This document shows, piece by piece, positions 1 through 12,400 of a stretch of DNA of 64,000 bases. Position numbers and translations under genes: made by a program. This DNA is from Isoetes taiwanensis (lineage: Eukaryota > Streptophyta > Lycopodiopsida > Isoetales > Isoetaceae), in contig JAJEKV010000271.1 in NCBI GenBank assembly GCA_021234155.1, positions 250,001 through 314,000 of the forward strand, given 5' to 3'. How positions within the stretch are numbered: position 1 is the first letter of the stretch; the number at the start of each line of letters is the position of its first letter. Under the pieces are notes generated by a model. The model made no database searches. It saw nothing but the letters and a program-made list of their open reading frames with translations, and had not been told where the DNA came from.

Positions 1-472
1 ATTACTATGGCCTTACTTTCACCAGTTGACATCAAATGCGAATGATGGGATGATAGTCGTTTTTTGAAATTGTGTTCATGTCTGTTAGTTGCATGGACAA
101 CATAAAGTCTAAGTCAAATTTGATCTGAAAGGATAAATGTAAAGCCTTTAGGGTTATTGCATCATTGATTTCCACTAACTATGCTGTGCTTCTAAGCTCT
201 CTAGATGTTAGCCATGGATTTTGTCTTTACTAGTAGTAGCCAATGCTATTTATCGGCTGGTAAGAGCTTAAACCTACTCAATATTGCTAAATATCATTCA
301 ATTGATGTTCATGTGCCTTTATTGTTGAAGGTAAACTTATGTTGCAGGGTTTGCAAAGCCTTTAAGAGTATTGCATTGTTGATCTTTTAAGTAAATATGT
401 GAAATTTCATATGTACTCCTAAGCAGTCATTCCTTTTCATCGTTGTGCAGGTGATGCAGATGCTGTACGTGC
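1..472. other. Leader/intron region upstream of RING gene
   Basis: No convincing coding exon is seen here. A polypyrimidine stretch ending in TTGTGCAG at about 443-450 looks like a 3' splice site just ahead of the RING ORF. A stop codon (TGA, 452-454) lies in frame between that site and the ATG at 473. The first exon of the RING gene is therefore probably 5' untranslated and may lie partly outside the window. Confidence 0.4.
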
Positions 473-1066
473 ATGCTGGTGATGCAGATTCCAGAGTGTC
501 CTATTTGTTTTGAGGTGTTCAATGATACTGCACATACACCTCGTCTGCTTGGTTGTGGCCATACAATATGTCAATTCTGTCTCGAACGGCTGGTTTTGAG
601 TTCTGACCTGCCTCAAGGCTGCATTCGCTGTCCTGAATGCAGAACATTATGTAAATGGCGAGGTATCCAAGAAACTCCGAAGAACTACATTTTGCTTCAT
701 GCTCTCTCTCCTACTTCAGGCAGAATTGGAAGATCATTGCCACAGGCTTGTTTCTTCAAGTTATGCCATGTACCCTTTCTCTTTTCTGCTCCGAGCATTC
801 TTGCTCTTTGGACGGGTGGGATGATTGAAAAGAAGTTGTTGGAGCTTGTTAAGTTGGTTGGAGCAAGTTTTGTGCTTTTAGTCTTTGTTCCTTTATCCAC
901 AATGCACTTATGCATGTCCTGGTGGACTGCATGCCTAGGATTTGTGGTGTTTACCTTTTTCTCCATTGGAGCTGTTGGCATAGGGCTCTTCCTACTATTT
1001 TTGTGGTGGACTCAAAATGTCATTGTTGGCCTTTTAAAGTTTTTTAGGTATCTATTTAAGGGGTGA
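473..1066 (+). CDS. RING-HC finger membrane protein, probable E3 ubiquitin ligase
   Basis: This is a 197-residue single-exon coding sequence. The N-terminus is a complete C3HC4 RING: ligands C9, C12, C28, H30, C33, C36, C53 and C56, with the usual 'CGH' core and a Pro after C53. RING-HC domains recruit E2~ubiquitin, so the expected activity is E3 ligase. Residues ~112-180 are strongly hydrophobic, with two to three predicted membrane spans rich in Leu/Val/Phe and a WW pair, ending in a short basic tail. The protein therefore probably sits in a membrane with the RING cytosolic. The start at 473 is chosen because an in-frame stop lies upstream and a likely 3' splice site ends at ~450. The ORF is intact in a region otherwise full of decayed repeats, which supports selection. 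RING plus membrane spans is seen directly; the ligase role is family knowledge; substrate and compartment are unknown. Confidence 0.8.
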   Translation: MLVMQIPECPICFEVFNDTAHTPRLLGCGHTICQFCLERLVLSSDLPQGCIRCPECRTLCKWRGIQETPKNYILLHALSPTSGRIGRSLPQACFFKLCHVPFLFSAPSILALWTGGMIEKKLLELVKLVGASFVLLVFVPLSTMHLCMSWWTACLGFVVFTFFSIGAVGIGLFLLFLWWTQNVIVGLLKFFRYLFKG

Positions 1067-3590
1067 GCTTCATTCAAATCCTGAATGAAGTATGTAATGT
1101 TCTTCTTTAAGGCGATTCAATGCTGTTAGCAAGGCAAGTGACATTTTTGAACCTATCTACATTTATTCAGCTACATTTGTTCAACAACCAAGGATACTGC
1201 GCCAAACTGTAGTGAAAACTGCTGTTTTGCTTGTCAATACAGGACGTCAAGCACAAATCTTATCCAGGTGATTGAACTAGGGTGTCTAATTTTTGCAGTG
1301 ACATGAGGAGTCTATAATTAAAGCTTGGGGGATGTGCTATTGGCTCCAATTTGTAGCCAGATTTCATTTGTTGGCAGGCATTTGTCATATAAATTCTTTG
1401 GGGTCACTATAAATTTTTCTAATTGGTATACTTTGGCTGGCTCGTAGTCTTTCATCTCGTTCAGTACTTCTGGCCTTATGACATTGAAAAAGAAATGCGA
1501 CACGAATTTTGACCATGGCGTCCTAGGAAAAAGCAGCACATTGCCAGAGGAAATTTAGCCTTTTGTATCAGAAGTCCTCGTTCAGAATTCTGTAAAGTTT
1601 TTTTTGACATTTACATCTTGTGCCCATTCCATGATATTCTTGCAAGAGGCTCCCCCCTAGTTTCCAACAAGAAGTAGACAACACTTAAGTAGATAGATAG
1701 TATTTTTTTATGTTAGGAGCATTCTGCTGTTTGTGCCAAATAGTGTTCAATTGCTAAAAATCTCTTTCTGTGCTACGAACTTCTATAGCGGGCTGTTGCG
1801 ATCTTTACTTGCATATAGAGAATTTACCCAACATTTTGGCGTGTTTACTCAACATTACAAGAATTTACCTAGCATTTCGAGGTTTTCACAGCCACAGAAT
1901 GCTTCTTAAGTGTTTTCCACATTGCAAGAATGGCAATTACTTGCCATTCTCCATTCTTGGCATGTCAAAAGGGCTCCGCGCTTCGTGCATCGCCCAGCTT
2001 CAATGCCTGGAATGGCATTTGCCATTCCTGTATATGGAAACCCAAATTAAAGTTTTATGTATTAGAATATGAAGTTCAACATCCAAATAATTCAGCCTAA
2101 GGCCCTTTCTACACAGCAGTTCCATTTACCACTATTTTATTCCTATCAGAGTTAGAGTTTTCAATCATTGTTTTGCTCGTTCTTTTGTTTTGGTGGAAAA
2201 CATGGTGGCCTTTGGATTGGTTGCCCGCAAGGGCAAACCTTTGTTTCGTGGTATTTTGTAGTTGGGGTGGGAATATTCTTTAGATTTTCAGGTCATATTG
2301 TACAATATTCTCTATTCCTACATCATTTAACATATAAATAATTTCCTCAGGTCATATTTAGGCTATTCGGTCCTATTGTTTTCACATGTGGGCCATCTAT
2401 TAGGGTGGTTGGCTGTGCCGGATGAAGGGTCTCTATCCGTGGATCAGTCCGCAGTCATGTAGAGTTTCAGAGGGATTTTAGGGTGCAGTCGATCATTCAA
2501 AAGTCAAGCTCCCAAGGAAGAACAATGGCAAAGGAAGAAAAGTAAAGTGGTCCTAAAGTGTTTGAGAATTCTGAAGGAGGGTAGCCAGTTATCATGGCCT
2601 GCTCCTCAAGATGGACAATATTTAATATTGGTTATTGTGGCAGACGTATAGTTCTATCCCTACGCCACGTCAGTAGACGTGACGTGGGGACGACACACAG
2701 TCTGGATTATAGTTATTAATTATAGTTATTAAGATATCCATTGTACTCATGTCTTCAAACTTTTATTTCTTTAATGTTGCTAACCATCCAATCATTTTTA
2801 ATGTGCCATTTCTTAAGATGTCATTCTGATATATCATTTTAGAATTTTTTTTGTATATTTTGGAGCTGTTTCAATTAAAATAGATTGCAAGGCAAGTGTG
2901 AAGCAGTGCCCTAGGCTGAAGTGGAGGAAGTTGGAATGCTTGCTAATACACCCATGACATCCAAAAGGACAAAGTCAGAGGTGCTTGCAAAGGGAAGTAC
3001 GTAGGGCAGCAACCAAAGAAAACCTGGACGTTGTTAGGGGACGAGGCTATTGAAATTTTGATTACATTATTCAATATAGTGTGGATGACCTGGTTTAAAT
3101 AAGGCCTCAATACATGAACAACTTCAATAGGACATGATTAAATTCATCTACTTATTGTGTGAAAATTCCTATTATGATGATGTGACAGAGATATTGCTTT
3201 ATCAGTTGAAGGGCCAGAGGGTATGTATGAGAGCATTAAGATGGATTCTTGGCATGTGCAAGACATCATTTTATAGATAATTGGGAAGAGATTAGAAGAG
3301 AAGTTAAGGCGTTCACTCATGCCAATGCATTCACTTTAAAACCTAGATCAAACTCTTTAAGGGCCATTTCAGTCTTTACCTATTGATTATTCTTTTACTC
3401 AGGCAGTAATCTTCAACCCATCTTGAACATCACCCTGTATTTTATTGATTGATTATTCTTTTGCCCAAGCAATGGTTTTGTTCCCAAAGGATTGTTTGTT
3501 CAATGGGTTAATGCTCTCAATACCCTAAATAATGTGGTGTGGGCAGCCAAATAAAACCTGTAGTGCCATATTCTAACTAGGGAAGGCAAT
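1067..3590. other. Intergenic DNA, no gene recognised
   Basis: The first few hundred bases are probably the 3' UTR of the RING gene. The rest is AT-rich with only short chance ORFs on both strands. I see no reverse transcriptase, transposase or domain motif that I can support. Confidence 0.4.
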
Positions 3591-3591
3591 C

Positions 3592-3741
3592 CAACTTCGG
3601 ACCACCTCATCCAACATGTTATTTGGCTTGCCATTGAATTGTTCTACAAAAGTTAATGAAGGTTTTCAACTTCGGGCCACCTCATCCGGCATGTTATTTG
3701 GCTTACCATTGAATTGCTCTACAAAAGTTTGCAAACTTGCA
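3592..3741. repeat. Two-copy tandem duplication, ~75-bp unit
   Basis: The unit beginning CAACTTCGG(A/G)CCACCTCATCC is repeated immediately at 3667 with about 10% divergence. Both copies end in a CTACAAAAGTT motif. No coding potential is seen. Confidence 0.75.
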
Positions 3742-4371
3742 CAACCTTAAAGGATACACCGACTCATTACACTCCTATTGCATTTACACTCTTAATTTCT
3801 TCCAATAGATATAGAAAGAACCATTTTAATTTTCTACTTGATTTAAAAGTTCATATGGTTGTGAGGTCGATTTAAGAGCACTATAAACAAAAATTCTATT
3901 CCATGATGATATGTGGAAGGCTTTCCCATATGTAACAATTTGAAATACAGAATACATTAGTTTTGTAAGGTTATTGTTAAAAACGTACAATTTACTTTTT
4001 AGAAAAACATCATATGCACCATATAATTGCTTCAAACTACGTACGAGATGAGATAAAATAGTTGTGTTATCTGAATATCAAGATTCAAATTTATTGGTTT
4101 TGTTCAACTAGGCACATTTATAAATAATCGTCAAGGCATCCTATATATTATAGTGAGAGTTCCAAGTTGAGATATTACATGTTCAAGACCCCTTCCATAT
4201 CATTCTAGACTGATACAAATTCATTACTAAGTAGGTTTGGAACTAGAGAAATGTTCGCGGCAACATTGGCCGCTGCGATAAATTTCGTATCCTTCCTATA
4301 GTAAAGCAGTTACATTTTTGTGTTCGCACGTAATTTCTTCCTTACAAATTAGGAGAGCATGACACGTTGCA
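3742..4371. other. Intergenic DNA, nothing recognised
   Basis: AT-rich sequence with no ORF of interest and no repeat structure that I can define. Confidence 0.35.
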
Positions 4372-5012
4372 TTGAGGCATTTATGGCATTAATTTCAGAT
4401 TTGAGGCATTTATGAGCATTTATGGCGGAGGAAGATATGAGCATTACCATAGAATGACGCGTTGCATTCATCGCGTTTTATGGCGGATTTGTGCACTTTG
4501 CATTTATTGCGACCATTAATACACTTTGCATTTATTGTGGCCATTAATACGGCTTTGAATTTATTGCGAATTATAAAAGCCGCGACATGTGTGCACTTTG
4601 CATTTATTGTGGTCATTAATACCTTTTGCATTTATTGCGACCCATTAATGCGCTTTGCATTTATTGCGACCATTAATCGCTTTGCATTTTATTGCGAATT
4701 ATCAAAGCCGCGACATGTGTGCACTTTGCATGTATTGCGGCTATTAATACCCTTTGCATTTATTGCGGCCATTAATACGCTTTGCATTTATTGCGGCCAT
4801 TAATACACTTTGCATTTATTGCGAATTATCAAAGCCGCGACATGTGTGCACTTTGCATTTATTCGCGACCATTAATCGCTTTGCATTTATTGCGCGAATC
4901 ATCAAAACACGACATGTGTGCACTTTGCATTTATTGCGCGACCATTAATACGCTTTGCATTTATTGCGTATTATCAAAGCGACATGTGTGCACTTTGCAT
5001 TTATTATTGGCC
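4372..5012. repeat. Higher-order minisatellite with two monomer types
   Basis: About sixteen diverged monomers share the core CTTTGCATTTATTGCG. A short type (~28-30 bp) continues as (G)ACCATTAATACG. A long type (~42 bp) continues as AATTATCAAAGCCGCGACATGTGTGCA. Long monomers recur after one to three short ones, at about 4558, 4680, 4818, 4879 and 4954, so the array has a loose higher-order period. The start (4372-4460) is more degenerate (GAGGCATTTATG units). Open frames across the array are repeat artefacts: they cross in several frames on both strands. Confidence 0.9.
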
Positions 5013-5207
5013 ATTGGCAAATTTGTTAGAAGATATCAATCCCAATATATATAGAATCTAAATGATATCCATTTTAGGATAATTATGGATATGAAATATA
5101 TATCGAATGATATTAATGATTACATGCGAGTTGTGATATAGGCACTTGGCATAAATATAGCCCTAGATTAGTCATGTGTGTCGATCATCCAACAAAACTC
5201 CATCTTA

Positions 5208-5216
5208 TAAATAGAA
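5208..5216 (+). promoter_or_regulatory. TATA box (TATAAATAG) downstream of the minisatellite
   Basis: A strong plant-type TATA element lies ~200 bp after the minisatellite and is followed by a GC-richer leader. A GCAAG|GTAAAT splice-donor-like site follows at ~5300. This arrangement resembles a promoter of a repeat-derived transcription unit. No transcript evidence is available. Confidence 0.4.
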
Positions 5217-5471
5217 GGCCTTCTTATTGTCTCGACGCATTGAGAGCACTTGAAGAGCTATTGTGAGCGCTTCTCTTCTGTTTCACTAATTGCATGCAAG
5301 GTAAATATTCTCCCATTTTGTTACATTGCTAAAGCTTGGATTGTTTAATATGAAACTAGCATTTTTCTTTCACCCTTAATCTTGGCGTAATGCATTATGT
5401 GGATTCTATCGTTGTGTGAAATTGTAAATAAGCGTTTGAGTTGATTTGCAATTATATTTTTGATTTGCGAG

Positions 5472-5600
5472 ATGGAAAAAGACTACATTATTGAGCTAAA
5501 TCTAGATGATTTTTATGGATGGTGGATGGCGCCTTTGGTAACTCACCCGGCCTTTGTGTCGAGAGATCTTTGTATTGGAGTTCCTTTTGGATTTATTTAA
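5472..5600 (+). CDS. Small ORF of 42 codons, unrecognised
   Basis: The ATG at 5472 opens a 42-residue frame ending in TAA at 5598-5600. The peptide is acidic at the N-terminus (MEKDYIIELNLDD) and then aromatic and hydrophobic (FYGWWMAPL). It is preceded by a T-rich tract and GCGAG, a weak splice-acceptor candidate. It could be the product of a spliced transcript starting at the TATA box near 5208. I do not recognise the peptide. It may be a chance ORF: 42 codons is short, and an unrelated LINE fragment starts 130 bp later. Confidence 0.2.
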   Translation: MEKDYIIELNLDDFYGWWMAPLVTHPAFVSRDLCIGVPFGFI

Positions 5601-5730
5601 GTAATTTATATTATTAGCAAAAAAATATCATTCTAGTGATGATGAGGCATCTTCAGTTACGCAAATTGATAATTCTACTTGATGTTTGATGTCGTGAACA
5701 CATGAACCTTCAATAACAAAAGTATTGACC

Positions 5731-6356
5731 CCGTAGAAGGTTAGGGTCCTTACGTGGCGGTGGTGGTGCATCATATATCGGTGAATGCCCTTGTGAGTCG
5801 GTTTAGGCGGGTGTGAGCCCTCTACGCCCCTTGTTGTGGTCTTCATCCCGAGGCGTGGAGCATTGTCTAGTTTTATGCCCTCACTTGCGTGTTTGCCTCG
5901 GGATTGGGTTAGGGCTCGTTTGGTGAGATTGACTAGCCCGGTGATTCTTCGCTTCATGTGTATCCGGTGCTTGGCGCTCTTGTGGCGGCAAGCCTTGCAT
6001 CCGTATGCGTGGCTTGGTTTGTGTGGCTGATTTGGAAGCGGCGGTGGTTGTGGATCTTTCGGGGGATTCTGACTGCGGCCTCTCGATTCCTCGACTTCGG
6101 TACAAGCTATTTCAAAGCTTTACGGTGTTCAGGGAGTAGTAGAGCCGGAAGTTTGCCATTTGGCGGGACTTCTTGGGTGTTGTAGATGGTGGTGGTTAGG
6201 TTTGTCTGGCCGGTAGAGTTGCGATTTTTACGTGAGTTTGTTGTGGAGTGTCGAGGTATCTTTGTCTCTTTGGGGCGATTCTTCTTCCTCCTCACTTGCT
6301 TTGTAACATTACCATTCTTTTAATATATTGATGACACAGTTCTTCAAAAAAAAAAC
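5731..6356 (+). mobile_element. 5'-truncated LINE 3' end (same family as 57.4-60.8 kb)
   Basis: This is closely related to the terminal ~570 bp of the LINE at 57356-60758. Shared landmarks include GTGAGTCGG, TTAGGCGGGTGTGAGCC, ATGCCCTCACTTGCGTGT and the tail CATTACCATTCTTTTAATA...CACAGTTCTTCAAAA. Coding debris matches the C-terminal zinc-binding region of plant L1-type LINEs but is broken. TATTGACC occurs immediately before the body (5723-5730) and again after the A-tail (6357-6364), an 8-bp target-site duplication. The fragment is non-autonomous. Confidence 0.8.
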
Positions 6357-6364
6357 TATTGACC

Positions 6365-6744
6365 AACTTTTTAAAAGACTAAGCTAAATATTGTACGTTG
6401 TAATTTCTAAATTAGAGTTAGAATGTAAGATCTTACGAAGTTGCTTCACATCAATCGGCCGCCGCGATAAATTTCTTGTAATTAATAATTAAGTTAACAT
6501 AGCTAGGTTTTCTCCCTAGATTTGGGTTCTGCCTTGGGTTTTATGATTAATGGAATTGGGCTGGCTGTGCATAGCAAGTTCAACTTGGCCAACCGATTGG
6601 TGCCACGTGGTGCCTACGTACCCCCTTGCCCCCTCATGTTAATAAATCTGCCTAAGGTTAGTGTACTACCCCATGATACTCCTTAATAGCATATACTATA
6701 ATGCGACGTCTATGGTATGGTGCTGTATTTGTGACTTAGCCGTG
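6365..6744. other. Intergenic DNA, nothing recognised
   Basis: AT-rich stretch between two LINE remnants with no gene or repeat that I can support. Confidence 0.35.
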
Positions 6745-7300
6745 TATTATACATTACTTGTATCTATACAAGGCATATAATGGATGGGAACGTCACATCC
6801 CTCTCTTCCAAATCAGCCATACCATCCACCTTTTACACAAGCTCACCACAACTTTTTGCTTAGATTGCTATGATGCTGGGTATAAGCCTAGCAAAATCTC
6901 CAGTCTAACAAGGATACTTTCCTCAAATCAGTCCACATTGAATGAATTTGCCCGCATTGGATGAAGCAATGCTCGATCCTCTCCTGCGCTTGACTGCACA
7001 TTGGACATGTTGATAAATGTCGTGCATGAACTTGCTTTCCCCTGACCAACTATGCAAAACTTGCCACAACAATGTAGATATATTTGGTGGCAAGGTGACC
7101 CTTCCAAACCCATTTCAATACCTGATCACTTGATTTTCTTCTATAGACATACCACATTGCAGGTGAGAGATATAATATCACATCACTTTGCGATAATATC
7201 ATATGGGTCTCTGAAACAAAATGCTTTCTGTCAAGGTCCTGTCGTGGTGAGCAAAAGCCACCTACTTGAGGACATGCAAATAAAGGTATCAATTCTTGAT
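6745..7300 (-). pseudogene. LINE remnant with zf-RVT-type zinc-binding motif
   Basis: On the minus strand around 7050-6920 the frame reads RGKQVHARHLSTCPMC, then SQAQERIEHCF, then IQCGQIHSMW. The pattern CPxC...E..EHCF..C....W is the reverse-transcriptase zinc-binding domain found after the RT in plant L1-type LINEs. A stop codon interrupts it upstream (...ASFA*), and no RT or tail is preserved. It is a decayed fragment in the opposite orientation to the LINE ends at 5.7 and 57 kb. Confidence 0.6.
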
Positions 7301-9400
7301 TACGGCCTCTTGGGGTCTTTTACATATTCTTTTCCAATTATATCATATTGGTTGAAATTTTTATTTGTATTATCCTTGTATTTTGCTCATAGGCTTGCGA
7401 TAGTTTGAAGTTGAATCTCTGCATTGCTAGGTATGTCAAACCATTTGAATGTATGCTACATTCTAAGGCTTTGAAAGATACAAAATTGTATTGCTCTTAA
7501 GGTATGCTTTTGGAATATTACTTCCACTATAGCACTACAAAAATGTGGTATTGATAAGAGTTGTATGTCGTGCCTAAAGATGAGGTGATCATTCTGGATA
7601 GTAAGAACTTGAATTCTTTATGACACCTTGGATTCATTAAGATGATAAGATCAGGGAGTTTGCAAGTTTGATCGTCGTGGTCCTTCCCAACAATATTTCC
7701 TCCATTCAAAGGCTAAGGTGGCTATTTTTATGTGACATTTAAAAAGCTTTTCGAGCTACTAATGTACCTACCATTGAGGATTGCATAAGACATTTCAAAA
7801 GTAAGGGAGGCATTATGATAGCAGTGGAGTGGTTATTCCTAAAGGCCAAACCTATTCAAAGGTACGGTAAGAGATATGGAGGTATAATGATAGTGGTGGA
7901 GTGGCTAGTCCAAAATAGAGATATCCTTTAATGATAGATTCTTCTAAATTTGCAGGTCTCTTGTGAAGGGGAGTTTTTGAAGGGCATTTCATTACTTGAC
8001 CATTGACAACCATAAGATGGATTTGCCTTAACTATTTCACATTTCTTTCAGTGGGGAGGAGGGTGACATCGAACGGCTTCTTGCAAGTGACAGGGAAATT
8101 TCATTAACTACAATGTTATTCATGAGAACTTGCTCATCATCAATCCTACTATGCCACTTGTGGATGCCATGAACTGGATGTTAGAGCATAAACTGGATGT
8201 TGGGGTTCAAAGAATTTATGATTCTTGATGGTTCTCGATTTTAATAACCAAAGCCATCTACAAGGAAACATACATCTTCACTTAAAACCATAAGCAGATT
8301 GATGTGATGTAGAGGCACTAGTCGCTTTCTTGAATTGCTGGCTCTCTACCTTTAGCGCTATTTGTCTTTGGTTTGGTTTCATGGTTTTGTGTGTATGTTC
8401 TATGGTAGCAGATAAGATCTAATGTATGTGATTTAGATTTTGATTTCTGTATTGCGCTAGCATTAAAAAGGATGGGAAAAAAACTAAGTCAGCCTAATTA
8501 GCCTGGCAGCACAGGGTCGAGGCGTCTCAAGATATAGGAGGTCCGTCCTTTGTATAAAGTTTATGCCTGCTATTGTTTTCTTTTAGGTGTTCAGTATATG
8601 AAAATGAAGTGAGCATACAAATCAGTTTATATAATAGCCATTCAATCTGCTACATTACTTAAAACGTTCTCTGTACAGTTGCATTGAAAAGAACACAACA
8701 CCAAACATATAAGTACTTTTACTGTACAAACATGCCCAATGAGCAGTACACTTTACATCCTAGCGCTTCACAACAGAGAAAAGTATAAATTGGCCTCTCT
8801 GGATACAGGTGAGTTACCCTAGTCACTTCGGCAACCTGCATACAGGTGAGTCGAATTAGAAATTTAGCAAATCTTATCATAGCAAAATTAAGTATTATAT
8901 ACTTACAGCAGTCATAAGAGGCCAGCAATGTATTGCTGCACCTGCATGGATGGCTGAAAATGAGCATCTTCGAAATGGTAATCTTGCAGCATCTGCGCGG
9001 ACCAATATAACCTTCCTGCAAACATTTCAGCAGGGGGCTATACTACATTTGTGCAGTTTAAAATGGAATGAAAATCGAGACACCAACATCCAAGTGAATC
9101 CTCATATGCATGTAAAACTCTCGAGTATCAGTGTTTCCCAAGTCATGGTGGTATCTTATTTCTGATTTGTCACTCAGTGACATGCTTGTTGCAAATAAAA
9201 CATGTAAGATTAAAGATATCACATAAAGTATTTTGGCTATGTTCAGCAGGAAATGATAAAACACGTAAGATATTGCTATGTTCAGCGGGAAATGATATCA
9301 GATATAATAATCAAAGTACACTTGACCAAAGCATCATATGGTATTACAGAATTAAATACCCGCAAGAGTGTCAAATAGGTGTCTCCACAGAAGGCAAAGA
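7301..9400. other. Intergenic DNA, nothing recognised
   Basis: No supported gene. A small imperfect duplication (GCTATGTTCAGC(A/G)GGAAATGAT) occurs near 9237 and 9278. The last few hundred bases probably include the 3' UTR of the DHX8 gene transcribed from the right. Confidence 0.4.
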
Positions 9401-12400
9401 TTAACCACGGCGCTTGCTTAAACGCCATGAATTTGGTTCATGGTATCTATCATACAATGGTTCTATTCTCTCTTGGGCTTTCCGCTTGCTGAGCTTGGTC
9501 GGATCAGCCACCTTAAAGAAACTTGGTGCCAGTTCAACAAGCCATTTTGGATCGACAAGGGTAACTTCCCGCATATACTCCTTGGTGGTCATAACAAGCT
9601 CATGATAAATCACCCAATCAGGTTGTCTTTGGAATAATGCGCTACTAGGATGGATGTACACCGGTTGATTTTCCACTAGTGTGCGATATCCTTCTTGGGG
9701 ATCCTTCCGACCTGCATGGAAGAAAAAACCTGCGCAAATTGCTTTCCTGATCTTCGTAAAGTTCTTCCCAGCAGTAACAACATCAAGTTTGTACCTGCAG
9801 CAAGAAAAGGATGTAATTAGATCTGATTTGAAAACAAGAAAACATGGAACGCCATGCACATCTTCTATTGCTAGCCTACCTATCCATTATTGTAAGCAGC
9901 TGTTTTCGAACATCTTGTGCCCTCCTCAATGACCTTGACTGTACAAAATTCTCAAAACACCAAGGACCAGAGAAATTTTTTGCCTTCCAAGCTTCATAAA
10001 CTGCAAGCAGCGTCAGGTGATCCCCCTCTGGTTGAAAAAACTTGGCCCTTTTCTGGTCGGCTTGTGCTTGTTTCTCGCGAGGACGGTAGAAAATATTCTG
10101 AGCCTGCAGCATTGAAATAATGGTAAGAATCTCATCACTGCAACCCAGATCAACACTGGCCAACAGCATCTTTGACAATGGTGGATCCAATGGGAATTCA
10201 GCCATCTTTCTTCCCAACTTTGTCAATAAACCTTCTTCATCCAGTGCCTGTAAACTGTAAAGTTGCTCCATTGCAGAAATAAGAGCCTGTGGAGGAGGAG
10301 GATCCATGAAGTCAAATGAAAGGAGGTCATTTATGCCCATAGCTTTCATTGTGAGCACTGTCATCCCAAGATTGATTCTCTGAATTTCAGGAACAGTTGT
10401 GGGCAACATTTCGTTCCAGAATGCACTCTCCGTATAAAGTCGGTAACATTTTCCAGGCCCAGTACGACCAGCACGTCCTGCCCTTTGTTTTGCAGATGCT
10501 TGAGAAATTGGAGTAATGACAAGTGAGTCCAACCCAAGTTTTGGATTGTAAACCTTCTGTTTTGCAAAACCAGGATCAACGACATAGTAAATCCCATCAA
10601 TAGTCAATGAAGCTTCAGCAATGTTTGTAGCTACTACCACCTTCCTTGTTCCTAATGGAGCAGGTTCAAAGATCCGGGTTTGGATCTCACTAGGCAAAGC
10701 ACTATACACAGGCAATATAATCAGTTCCGGCACATTTGGCCCCAGCCCCTTCATCCTTTCATATAAAATCTGACATGCAGTATCAATCTCTTCTTGCCCT
10801 GTTAAGAAAAGGAGAACATCACCTTCAGGTTCTGTCAAGTGTATTTGCATGACAGTAATTAGTGCAGCATCCAAGTAGTCAGTCTCTGGTTGTTTGGTGT
10901 AAAGAATTTCTACAGGGTACGATCTTCCTGGAATAGTAAAAATGTTACAATCAAAAAAGTAACCAGAGAACTTTTCTGCATCTAATGTTGCAGATGTTAC
11001 AATCAAACGCAAGTCAGGTCGCCTCCTCACTAAACCTTTTAATAGACCAAAGAGAACATCAGTATGAATAGTTCTTTCATGAGCCTCATCAAGCATGATA
11101 ACTGAATATTGGATCAGGTTCTCATCAACCAGTATTTCTCTCAGGAGCATACCATCTGTCATGTACTTGATAACAGTTTCAGGCCCGGTGCAATCTTCAA
11201 AACGTATTGCATAACCAACCTCTTCACCCAATCGGCATCCAAATTCCTCTGCTACCCTTTTTGCAACAGACATGGCAGCTACTCTTCGAGGTTGAGTGCA
11301 ACCAATCTTTCCTCTTGTTGTATAGCCTGCCTCTGCCAGATATTGAGTCATCTGGGTTGTCTTTCCTGAACCTGTTTCTCCAATTACAACCAAGACTTGG
11401 TTGTCTTTCACAGCCTGGACAAGTTCATTTTTCAGCTTATAAATGGGCAAGCTCTGCCTTTGCTCCTGTAAAGACTGTTTAGATCGCTGTCCAAATGAAG
11501 GAGCCTTCCCAAAGGCGTCTTTCTTCCAATCAGGCATGTCATATGCCGACAACCCAACACCTCGTAACTCTTGCGCAAGATGCCTTTCTCCTGTCTCAGG
11601 CATAGGATCCTCCCATGGCCTGTTCAAATCCTTAGGTATTGAATCAAGCATAGTTCTCTGTTGTTGCTCTCTCAATTCTCTCCTTTCTTTTGCAAGCGCA
11701 GACTGTGTCATAGCTGCTCGTTGTAATGACCCATCAGGGTTCTTTACAATCTTGACAGGTGACATATCAATGGAGTACCTGGTCTGGCCTCTCAAGAATG
11801 CTGGTTCATCCTCATTAAGTTCTATTTCAAGCTCTTCTTCTGTACCTTCATCCTGATAAAGCAATCCTCCACCATCATCATCATACATTGGATAATCCCT
11901 AACATCTAAAACACCAGATGCAATCAGCTGTTTAGCCTCCCACTTTTCAGGGGAACTCATTCTCTTCATGGGCCTTCGAGAGGATGAATTGTCATCTTCC
12001 TCGACTATTGTAATTCCAGACAGCCCTTTCCTGGTAACAGGCACCTGACTCATGCTTGATGGATTAGCCCTAAATGTTTCATCATCATTAAAGTCTGATA
12101 TTGGCTTCTTCAAGGGCAAGAGATCCTGTCCTGTTTGTTGGTCCACATCCCGCATTGATAAACTCATTTTTTGCCCTGATAAAGAAATAACTTTCACCCA
12201 GACCTCCTGATCCCGTTCAACTGCATCTTTTGCATGAACTATTCTCCTGGATGCAATTTGTGAAACGTGAACCAGCCCCTCCTTTCTGCTCCAAAACCCT
12301 TGCAATTGTACAAAGCAACCACATTGCATTATTCTAGAAACTTTGCCACGGTAGATTCCATAAAGTTCAGGTTCATCCGAACCAGGAGACCTAGAACGTC

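Noticed and set aside
4372-5012. CRISPR-like array or tandem protein-coding repeats
   Set aside because: Repeats are diverged and contiguous with no unique spacers, in a plant genome. Open frames exist in several phases on both strands, as expected from the repeat itself.
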